A stretch of 64,000 nt of DNA from Polynucleobacter rarus. Its GTDB lineage: Bacteria > Pseudomonadota > Gammaproteobacteria > Burkholderiales > Burkholderiaceae. Within the stretch, counting starts at the first letter, position 1. Each line of letters opens with the position of its first letter. The stretch is taken from NCBI RefSeq assembly GCF_003072505.1, contig NZ_NTGB01000001.1, forward strand, positions 818,820 to 882,819. Reading direction: 5' to 3'. The position numbers were made by a program, and so were the translations under genes. The notes beneath the pieces are model-generated. The model saw nothing but the letters and a program-made list of their open reading frames with translations, made no database searches and was not told the origin of the DNA. Below are positions 35,656 through 43,244 of the stretch, piece by piece.

Positions 35656-36309
35656 ATGGCAACTACAACACTTTTAGCAGGATTATCTATCTTAGTTATC
35701 GGGGATAGTCATCTTGCATTTCCTGATCACTTATTAAATTCATTACACAATGATTTGTTGGCCCAAGGAGCTCAAGTACACTCAATTGGCGTATGTGGAT
35801 CAAATCCAGTTGATTGGGTTAAAGGCGCTAAGGGCACATGCGGCAAAGCAGAAAAAATAGGTACAAGCCCAGCTAAAGTTTACGGAATGACTGAGGGAAC
35901 TATACCGATAAAAGAATTGATCAAGAGTGAAAAAACAAACTTGGTAGTAATCGTACAAGGAGACACAATTGCTTCTTATGATAAGCCATCCCTGCCTAAG
36001 AGTTGGATATGGCAACAAGTTTCCACTTTATCAAGGGAAGTAGGGGAGACAAATACTAAATGTATTTGGGTTGGTCCAGCGTGGGGAAGTGAGGGTGGAA
36101 AGTTTCGTAAAACATTTGCTCGTGTAGAGGAGTTATCAAATCTAATTGAGAAAAATGTTAGCCCTTGTCAGTACTTAAATTCTTTAAAATTATCTAAGCC
36201 AGGTGCTTGGGCAACAATTGATGGTCAGCACTTTACAGCCCCAGGTTATAAATTATGGGGAGAAGCCATAACTGAAGCAATTGTTTCATCTAAGGGATTA
36301 ACAAAATGA
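35656..36309 (+). CDS. wssF: WssF-like SGNH-fold protein, copy 2 (cellulose acetylation)
   Basis: 217 residues. Here block I is the canonical GDSH (Asp17, Ser18), with VQGDT as block III and Asp189/His192 in DGQH. By eye about half of the residues match copy 1, with identical stretches such as CIWVGPAWG and WATIDGQH, so the two arose by duplication. Cysteines 47, 62, 136 and 171 align with those of copy 1. No signal peptide and no upstream in-frame start. The gene begins 10 bases after bcsC and overlaps the AlgF-like gene by four bases (ATGA). Likely donates or handles acetyl groups in cellulose O-acetylation; activity not proven. Confidence 0.78.
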   Translation: MATTTLLAGLSILVIGDSHLAFPDHLLNSLHNDLLAQGAQVHSIGVCGSNPVDWVKGAKGTCGKAEKIGTSPAKVYGMTEGTIPIKELIKSEKTNLVVIVQGDTIASYDKPSLPKSWIWQQVSTLSREVGETNTKCIWVGPAWGSEGGKFRKTFARVEELSNLIEKNVSPCQYLNSLKLSKPGAWATIDGQHFTAPGYKLWGEAITEAIVSSKGLTK

Positions 36310-36968
36310 TCACCAAAAGTATTCTATTTTTAGCTAGTATGTTTTTCGGAGTTGTATTTGCAACTGAAATGGCACTGTATCCTACCGGACCGAGTCAAGA
36401 TTCTGCGTTTGTTAGGTTTGTAAATGGTTCAGAAAGCTCATTGGAGATTGTGGCATCAGGATCGAAATCAAAAATCTTACTAAATGAAAAAAAACCATCA
36501 TCTAACTTTTTTCCAATTGCAGCTAATAAGGAAATTAAAGGTCAATTTGTTGGAGAAACTTTCAAATCAGATGTTGCCCTAACCGTCAAGCCAGGGGAAT
36601 TTGTTTCAGCAGTCGCAGTGTTAAAAGATAATAAATTAAAGCCAATTATCGTTCGTGAAACTCCTGATGACTTTAACTCTTTGAAAGCTTCAGTCGCACT
36701 TTATAACTTATCTGGGTCGCAATGTAATGTTGCAAGTTTAGTAATTGTGGGAAAAGGAGTGAATCTAGTTGAGAAAGTTCAACAGAATCAGATTGCTCGT
36801 CGCTCCATTAACCCCTTAAACATTTCAGTTGAGCTTTCTTGTGATAATAAAAATACGGGCATAAATTTTAATCTAGGAAACCTACAGGCAGGTAAAAGAT
36901 ATACGCTTTTTGCTCTTCCTGGTTCAAAATCAGCACATTTAAAATTTACTGAGGACACCCTTCAGTAG
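36306..36968 (+). CDS. wssG: AlgF-like polysaccharide acetylation protein (WssG)
   Basis: 220 residues. Signal peptide (ILFLASMFFGVVFA) followed by the AlgF pattern ALYPTGPSQDSAFVRFVNGS near residues 24-42. Two beta-sandwich-like halves are suggested, with the second starting at about VALYNLSGSQCNVASLVI. AlgF is a periplasmic partner of alginate O-acetylation that works with AlgI and AlgJ/AlgX. The gene overlaps the preceding SGNH gene by four bases and is 10 bases from the MBOAT gene, so the acetylation genes are tightly coupled. Confidence 0.85.
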   Translation: MITKSILFLASMFFGVVFATEMALYPTGPSQDSAFVRFVNGSESSLEIVASGSKSKILLNEKKPSSNFFPIAANKEIKGQFVGETFKSDVALTVKPGEFVSAVAVLKDNKLKPIIVRETPDDFNSLKASVALYNLSGSQCNVASLVIVGKGVNLVEKVQQNQIARRSINPLNISVELSCDNKNTGINFNLGNLQAGKRYTLFALPGSKSAHLKFTEDTLQ

Positions 36969-36978
36969 GGTTGATAAT

Positions 36979-38388
36979 ATGGTTTTTGCATCTCTTGAGT
37001 TTATAACAATATTCCTGCCACTTTTTCTAATACTTTACTCTCTAGTTAGTTCAAAGTTTAAAAATACTGTTTTGCTTTTATCAAGCTGGGTTTTTTACGG
37101 TTGGTGGAGTCCTGTTTTCTTAATCTTATTTATGGGGTTGACTCTCAATGGTTGGTTGGGTGGTCTGTTCATAGATAAGACAAAAACAGAAAATGGTCGA
37201 AAATATGCCTTATTCACTTTTATTTTTAGTAATATCGGACTACTCTGTTGGTTTAAATATGCCAATATTGTAGTTTTAACAACCAATCAATTTAGAGAGT
37301 ATGCTGGTAAATTGCCCTATGAATGGGAATCTGTATTGCTACCAATTGGCCTCTCATTTATTGTTTTACAATCTATCTCTTATTTGATTGACGTATATCG
37401 CAAGACTATCCCTGTAGATCGAAGTCTAGTTAGTTTTGGTGCTTATCAATCAATGTTTGTTCATTTAATTGCAGGACCAATCATAAGATACGATTGGGTT
37501 AAAAAAGAACTAATCAATCGTCCTTTCGATTTGCCTCATCTTTTTGCTGGTGCAAGAAGATTTATGATTGGATTAAGCATGAAAGTGCTGATTGCTGATA
37601 CTATCGCTCCAATCGCTGATACAGTTTTTAAAATATCTACACCATCATTTGTTGACTCTTGGATTGGTTGTCTTTGCTATTCGCTGCAGTTATTTTTTGA
37701 CTTTTCTGGATATAGTGCGATGGCAATTGGTTTGGGTATGATGTTGGGATTTCGGTTTCCAGAAAACTTCAATAACCCGTATTTAGCTACAAGTATTCAG
37801 GATTTCTGGAGAAGATGGCATATATCTCTTTCGTCGTGGATCAAAGATTATCTTTACATACCATTAGGTGGAAACCGCAAGGGTTCAATCCGTACTTATA
37901 TCAATCTTATCTTAACTATGGGGATTGCCGGTTTATGGCATGGAGGGGATAGTTGGAACTTTTTATTCTGGGGTTTAATGCATGGTATTGCCTTATGTCT
38001 CGATCGAGCATGGTCTAGAGCAAAATCTATGCCAAAGATTCCAGAATTTGTATCTTACATATTGACCTTGATTTTTGTGATGCTTGCTTGGACAATTTTT
38101 AGAGCACATACCTTCGATGGGGCAATGAATATGTATATGGGTCAATTTGGTTTGAATGACTTTGGGATATCTGATACATTGAGTGCAAAAATTCGTTGGA
38201 TTCATATTATGACAATACTTCTAGCCATATTTTGTATTGCGTTGCAAAAGATTAAAATGCCTGAAAAATTTTTAGCAAAAGGCATGGTTGAGTTAGTTCG
38301 AGTTGTATGGCCTATCGTTGGGTTTTTAATAGCCTTTGCTTTAATCTCTAGTCGCGGTGAATCACCTTTTCTTTACTTTCAGTTCTAA
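36979..38388 (+). CDS. wssH: AlgI-like MBOAT acyltransferase (WssH)
   Basis: 469 residues with about ten membrane segments. The membrane-bound O-acyltransferase signature is complete: PYLATSIQDFWRRWHISLSSWIKDY (split here as 267-291), the catalytic His321 in AGLWHG, and the second His335 in WGLMHG. It should move acetyl groups from a cytoplasmic donor across the inner membrane to periplasmic transferases. Length and order match AlgI/WssH. Ten bases after wssG and two bases before wssI. Confidence 0.95.
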   Translation: MVFASLEFITIFLPLFLILYSLVSSKFKNTVLLLSSWVFYGWWSPVFLILFMGLTLNGWLGGLFIDKTKTENGRKYALFTFIFSNIGLLCWFKYANIVVLTTNQFREYAGKLPYEWESVLLPIGLSFIVLQSISYLIDVYRKTIPVDRSLVSFGAYQSMFVHLIAGPIIRYDWVKKELINRPFDLPHLFAGARRFMIGLSMKVLIADTIAPIADTVFKISTPSFVDSWIGCLCYSLQLFFDFSGYSAMAIGLGMMLGFRFPENFNNPYLATSIQDFWRRWHISLSSWIKDYLYIPLGGNRKGSIRTYINLILTMGIAGLWHGGDSWNFLFWGLMHGIALCLDRAWSRAKSMPKIPEFVSYILTLIFVMLAWTIFRAHTFDGAMNMYMGQFGLNDFGISDTLSAKIRWIHIMTILLAIFCIALQKIKMPEKFLAKGMVELVRVVWPIVGFLIAFALISSRGESPFLYFQF

Positions 38389-38390
38389 AA

Positions 38391-39530
38391 ATGACTCATA
38401 ACTCACAACATCCTGTTGAACCTATACCTTTAATTCAAAATTTGAGTTCAAGTAGCTTGGTATCTGGCATTTTTTTCTTTTTAGTAATGATCTTATGCTT
38501 CGGAAACACCATTTATGAGGTATCGACAGACAAATTAAATTTATTTCCTGGAGAGATCTCAAAAGAAAGATTTTTGTCAGGCAAAACTACTGCAGATATT
38601 GCAACTGCATTAAAAAAGACTGGATTTTCTGAAAAATCTGCTCAGCTACAAAGACTTAGCTCTTGGACACTTTTTCGAGATTTAGGTCCGGAAGTAAGAG
38701 AAGGAACACAAGGATGGTTGTTCCTAAGTGATGAATTTGTTATCCATGAAAATGCTGTGGCTAGTGTCATATCGAAAACAGACGAAGTTAAACGTGTCGA
38801 AAAACTTCTTGCAGATAAAGGGACTACTTTATTTGTTTTGCTAATCCCAGATAAGTCAAGAGTTCAATCAGAACAATTAGGTAATTTAAAAAGATCAGAA
38901 AGTTTAATTTCTAGAGTTAACTTTTTTGAGCAAAACTTACTTAAGTCAAAAGTTAATGTTTTAAATGTTACTGACATTTTTCTAGAAAAAGTCAAGGTTA
39001 AACCTCTCTTTTTAAAAGCTGATACTCATTGGAGTGAATCGGGTGCTCAATTAGCTGCTACAGCTATCGGCCAGACTCTTTTAGATGGTAAATGTCAACC
39101 AATGCCAAAGATGGAAGTGATTTCAAATACTGAATTACGCAATCGTAGCGGAGACTTAGTTAAATTAGCTGGTTTAGATTGGCTTTCAGCTGATAAGCAA
39201 CCTGCACTTGACTATACAGAGTTTTCAACATTTGTTTATAAACCAATTTCATCAACATCATCTAACGTAGTAGATGATTTGTTTGGGGATAAAGATTTAC
39301 CCAATATTGCATTAATAGGTACTTCTTATTCTAATAATTCACATTTTTCAGATTTTCTAGGTAAGGCATTGAAAACTAAGGTTGGTAATTTTGCTAAAGA
39401 TGGTGGTGATTTTGCAGGCTCTATGAGTTCTTATCTTAGATCATCATCCTTTAAGGAAACTCCTCCTAGTTGTTTGATTTGGGAAATTCCTGAAAGGGTT
39501 ATTCAAAATTCTAAAAATAGAGTTGAATAA
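38391..39530 (+). CDS. wssI: AlgJ/AlgX-like cellulose O-acetyltransferase (WssI)
   Basis: 379 residues. One N-terminal membrane anchor (about 25-41) and a periplasmic SGNH-like domain. Catalytic residues of the AlgX/AlgJ family are visible: Asp211 and His213 in KADTHWSESG, and Ser312 in ALIGTSYSNN. WssI of Pseudomonas is known to transfer acetyl groups to cello-oligomers. It ends the first block of the cluster; 245 bases without a gene follow before bcsP. Confidence 0.88.
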   Translation: MTHNSQHPVEPIPLIQNLSSSSLVSGIFFFLVMILCFGNTIYEVSTDKLNLFPGEISKERFLSGKTTADIATALKKTGFSEKSAQLQRLSSWTLFRDLGPEVREGTQGWLFLSDEFVIHENAVASVISKTDEVKRVEKLLADKGTTLFVLLIPDKSRVQSEQLGNLKRSESLISRVNFFEQNLLKSKVNVLNVTDIFLEKVKVKPLFLKADTHWSESGAQLAATAIGQTLLDGKCQPMPKMEVISNTELRNRSGDLVKLAGLDWLSADKQPALDYTEFSTFVYKPISSTSSNVVDDLFGDKDLPNIALIGTSYSNNSHFSDFLGKALKTKVGNFAKDGGDFAGSMSSYLRSSSFKETPPSCLIWEIPERVIQNSKNRVE

Positions 39531-39775
39531 TTTAATATAAAAGTGATTTTTTAAATTTATTATGTAAAATTGTAATCATTAAAACGTGTTGCACTTCGTA
39601 CTTGAATCCACGATTTAATAATAGATTTTTATTTTGATGTAACAATCGAAAAAGTGTATTTTAAGCTGTTTCAGATAGTTCGATAGTAATGTATTACAGT
39701 TGATTTTGTTAGCAAATCATCGGTTAGTAAAGTAACTGATTTTTAATATGTTTTGATAATTATGAGAATTTACTT

Positions 39776-40309
39776 ATGGCAAATGATAGTGACATTGATG
39801 TTTTATATACTTTAATTAATCAGTCTCCTGATGGATACTTAGAGTTCTACCCTAAAAAAGAGGGTGAAATTGCTTTAAGCAAGTGGCCATTTTTGGCTGG
39901 TATATCAATTTCAGGAACTAATCGTCCTACACAACCTATACAGCTACAAACTCCTGTAAATATTTTTACAAAACCAGCTATTAATTCTATTGAGAGTTTA
40001 GAAAATGAGGAGCCTTCATCTAATCCTATTTCTAATCAGGTCTCTACAGAAATTGAAGTAGAGCCTTCAAAAGCTTTAACCAATCAAATTCAAGAGAATG
40101 TTTTCTCAATTCCGGTAACCTTAGGTCAGACAAATGTAGAGAAAGTAAGTTCAATCCCAACATTTCTCCAAACTAATACAATTTCTAACGACGCTCAAGA
40201 AAAATCAAATTTACCAAAAGTACTTCAATTTGGCGTCGAATCTAACTTAGTAGTTGAAAGTCAAAGTAGTCAAATTGCTTCATTATTTAAAAGATTGGAA
40301 AAAAATTGA
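39776..40309 (+). CDS. bcsP: BcsP/BcsR-type cellulose biosynthesis protein
   Basis: 177 residues. The N-terminal 45 residues (SDIDVLYTLINQSPDGYLEF then GEIALSKWPFLAGI) fit the BcsR/BcsP domain, ending in the typical KWPxL motif. The rest is low-complexity, rich in Ser, Asn, Pro and Gln, as in BcsP of Burkholderiales. BcsR and BcsQ in Escherichia coli bind each other and help locate and activate the synthase at the cell pole; BcsP is thought to act similarly. Its stop overlaps the TTG start of bcsQ (TTGA), which fits a BcsP-BcsQ partnership. A 245-base upstream gap probably contains a promoter. Confidence 0.75.
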   Translation: MANDSDIDVLYTLINQSPDGYLEFYPKKEGEIALSKWPFLAGISISGTNRPTQPIQLQTPVNIFTKPAINSIESLENEEPSSNPISNQVSTEIEVEPSKALTNQIQENVFSIPVTLGQTNVEKVSSIPTFLQTNTISNDAQEKSNLPKVLQFGVESNLVVESQSSQIASLFKRLEKN

Positions 40310-41064
40310 AAATAGTAGCTATGTTTTCCACAAAAGGTGGAGTTGGTAAGTCAACTGTTACTTCAAATTTTGGTTCAGTTATGAATCTTGAGAACCGTAA
40401 AGTTGTTTCAATGGATTGTGACCCTAACAATACGCTCAAATACCATTATGGCCTCAGTCAGAACTATTCCGAAGGTCACGCATTGCTAGGACTGAACAAT
40501 TCTCCTATCTCTTCTTGTGTACATCAACTTAGTACAGGCGAAAAAATTATTCCTTTTGGTAACTTAACAGAAGTAGAGTTAGTTGCATATGAAAAAAAAT
40601 TGTTAGAAGATCCCTATTTTTTGAAAAAACAAATTGCTTCTTTACAGTTAAAAGATAATGAAATTCTTTTACTTGATGCTCCTTCAGGTTCTTCTATCTT
40701 TACACAACAAGTTCTTAATGCTGCAAATATTTCTGTTTTGGTTATGTTACCTGATGCCGCTTCTTACTTAACTTTGGAAAGATCTTTAAAGTTAATTAAC
40801 AAACATTGTGTCGGAAAAGACTACATAGGTACAATGTTTTTGGTAAATCAAGTTCATCGAAATTTTGAGTTAAATAGCGACGTCTTTGATATGTTGCAAT
40901 ATCAACTGCAAAACCATATTATCGTTGAAATTCATCAAGACCAGGCTGTTGCTGAGTCTTTGGCAAATGGAATGAATATTTTGAAATACGCTCCTCAAAG
41001 TTTAGCTACTGAAGACTTTATTGATGCAGCTCAGACTTTAGAATCTTATCTTTTAGGGAATTAA
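40306..41064 (+). CDS. bcsQ: ParA/MinD-family ATPase BcsQ (WssA-like)
   Basis: 252 residues from a TTG start overlapping the bcsP stop (TTGA). The deviant Walker A motif KGGVGKST at 10-17 and MDCDPNNTLKYHYG a little later are typical of BcsQ/YhjQ; the Walker B-like LLLDAPSG lies at about 126. It binds ATP and, with BcsR/P, positions or activates the cellulose synthase at the inner membrane. Five bases separate it from bcsA. The overlap makes it translationally dependent on bcsP. Confidence 0.9.
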   Translation: MKIVAMFSTKGGVGKSTVTSNFGSVMNLENRKVVSMDCDPNNTLKYHYGLSQNYSEGHALLGLNNSPISSCVHQLSTGEKIIPFGNLTEVELVAYEKKLLEDPYFLKKQIASLQLKDNEILLLDAPSGSSIFTQQVLNAANISVLVMLPDAASYLTLERSLKLINKHCVGKDYIGTMFLVNQVHRNFELNSDVFDMLQYQLQNHIIVEIHQDQAVAESLANGMNILKYAPQSLATEDFIDAAQTLESYLLGN

Positions 41065-41069
41065 TTTTT

Positions 41070-43232
41070 ATGAATTCCTTATCTACAATGAAGCAAGAAA
41101 ATTCTAAGAATAATTCTTTAATAGATAATTTATCTTCTCAATTAAGCATCATTAACTGGTCTAATCCCTTAATAAGAATTGTTCTTTTAGGAATTTCAAG
41201 TATTCTTTTATATATTGTTATAAGCTTTCCTCTAGATTATAAAATGCAGTTTATCTTTGGAGTTGCTTTTATAATTTTGAGTTCTTATATTTCCAGGAAA
41301 TTTGACAATCGATTCGCAGTGTTGTTGGTAATATTTATGTCTTTCATAATGACAATGCGATATTTTTATTGGCGTTTCACAACTACCCTTGAGTTTGAGT
41401 CGTCTCTCGAGGCTGTCCTAGGTTATCTTTTATTATCCGCTGAGCTTTACGGATTAGTAATTATGTTGCTGGGCTATTTTCAAAATTCTTGGCCTTACAA
41501 GAGGGAGTCAGTTCCTTTACCATCTGATGAAAACTTATGGCCACATGTAGATATTTTTGTCCCAACTTACAATGAACCTCTAAGTATTGTAAAAATCACA
41601 ATCGTTGCCGCTAAATTGATTGATTGGCCAGAGGACAAATTACATATTTATCTTTTAGATGATGGTAATAGGCCTGAGTTTAAAAAATTTGCTTCAGAAT
41701 TAGGTGTTAATTACATTGCTCGTAAAGATAATAGACACGCGAAAGCTGGAAATTTAAACAATGCGCTTAAAGAATCTAAAAGCGAGTTTGTAGCAATTTT
41801 TGACTGCGATCACATTCCTTGTAGATCTTTTCTTCAGATGACTATGGGTTTGTTTTTCAAAGACAACAAACTTGCTATCGTTCAAACTCCGCACTACTTT
41901 TTTTCACCTGACCCTATTGAGCGTAACCTTAAGGTTCACAGAGAGGTTCCTAATGAAGGGGAATTATTTTATGGAATCGTTCAGGAAGGTAATGATTTAT
42001 GGAACGCTTCGTTCTTTTGTGGATCATGTGCTGTTTTGAAAAGAAAACCTCTTGAAGAGGTTGGTGGAGTTGCTGTTGAAACAGTGACGGAAGATGCTCA
42101 TACTGCTTTAAAAATTAGTAGATTAGGTTATAACCTGTCTTACTTAGCTATCCCGTTAGCTGCGGGTTTAGCTACAGACAGCTTGTTTGCCCACGTGAAC
42201 CAACGCATTAGATGGGCTCGGGGTATGGCTCAAATTTTCCGAATTGATAATCCCTTTTTTGGTAAAGGACTAAAATTTGGTCAAAGAATTTGCTACTCTA
42301 CTGCAATGGTTGGATTTTTCTATGGAGTTCCAAGAGTTTTGTTTTTATTAGCACCGCTTGCATATTTGCTTGCTGGTTTGCAGATTTATCAAGCTTTTGC
42401 ATTAACAGTGTTTTCATTTGCAATTCCTCACGTTGTCATGTCTCAAATTGCAGGGCATAAAGTCCAAGCTCAATTTAGGCATTCATTTTGGGGAGAAATT
42501 TATGATACCTTACTATCTCCTTACGTTCTCCTGCCGGTTCTTGTTGCCCTTATTAATCCAAAGTTAGGTAGCTTTAACGTAACTAAGAAAGGTGGACAAA
42601 CCAGTGCAAACGATTATTTCGATTTACGAATCGCAACTCCCATAATTATCTTGCTTGGTTTAAATATATTTGGACTTTTTTACGGCACAATACATAAGAT
42701 TGTTTTAGAAAATGGTGATCTATACACTTCACTTTTAAATCTTGTTTGGGTAGTATTCAATATCATTATTCTAGGTGCTTGTGTTTTCGTTGCGCTTGAG
42801 GCTCGAGAGTTAAGATCTACACCGAGAGTACAGATGACTTTACCAGCAGCAATTTATTTGCCAAACGGAAAGACTATATTTTGTAGCACCACGAACTTTT
42901 CAAGTAATGGGTTTGGCTTGTTATTACCTGAGGGCTGTAATATCCCTGCTGGTTCAACCCTTTCAGTTGGCATATTCCGCGGTAAGGAGGAGTCGATTAT
43001 TACAGCTAAAGTAAAAAAAGGTGGTAATGAATTGGGTTTAGAAATTGAAAAAATAAGTCAAGAAGATTTAATCAAATTAGTAAATGTTACGTTTTCTCGT
43101 GCAGATAATTGGGCAAAGGATTGGGGTAATAACAGAAGAGCCTCTCCACTTGCATCTTTAAAGGAGCTAATGGGGCATGGTGTTGTTAGTCCTAAAAAGC
43201 TCTTGAATCTCAGGAACTTAAATAAAATTTAA
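41070..43232 (+). CDS. bcsA: Cellulose synthase catalytic subunit BcsA (UDP-forming)
   Basis: 720 residues. Glycosyltransferase family 2 motifs are all present: DDG at 197-199, DCD at 245-247, TED at 340-342, and QRIRW at 378-382. The gating-loop FNVTKKGG motif is at 502-509. The C-terminal PilZ domain has the c-di-GMP-binding RxxxR (Arg582-Arg586) and NFSSNG (609-614), so the enzyme should be switched on by c-di-GMP. Membrane helices flank the catalytic core. It polymerises glucose from UDP-glucose into beta-1,4-glucan and threads it across the inner membrane with BcsB. Confidence 0.97.
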   Translation: MNSLSTMKQENSKNNSLIDNLSSQLSIINWSNPLIRIVLLGISSILLYIVISFPLDYKMQFIFGVAFIILSSYISRKFDNRFAVLLVIFMSFIMTMRYFYWRFTTTLEFESSLEAVLGYLLLSAELYGLVIMLLGYFQNSWPYKRESVPLPSDENLWPHVDIFVPTYNEPLSIVKITIVAAKLIDWPEDKLHIYLLDDGNRPEFKKFASELGVNYIARKDNRHAKAGNLNNALKESKSEFVAIFDCDHIPCRSFLQMTMGLFFKDNKLAIVQTPHYFFSPDPIERNLKVHREVPNEGELFYGIVQEGNDLWNASFFCGSCAVLKRKPLEEVGGVAVETVTEDAHTALKISRLGYNLSYLAIPLAAGLATDSLFAHVNQRIRWARGMAQIFRIDNPFFGKGLKFGQRICYSTAMVGFFYGVPRVLFLLAPLAYLLAGLQIYQAFALTVFSFAIPHVVMSQIAGHKVQAQFRHSFWGEIYDTLLSPYVLLPVLVALINPKLGSFNVTKKGGQTSANDYFDLRIATPIIILLGLNIFGLFYGTIHKIVLENGDLYTSLLNLVWVVFNIIILGACVFVALEARELRSTPRVQMTLPAAIYLPNGKTIFCSTTNFSSNGFGLLLPEGCNIPAGSTLSVGIFRGKEESIITAKVKKGGNELGLEIEKISQEDLIKLVNVTFSRADNWAKDWGNNRRASPLASLKELMGHGVVSPKKLLNLRNLNKI

Positions 43233-43244
43233 AAGAGAAATTTA

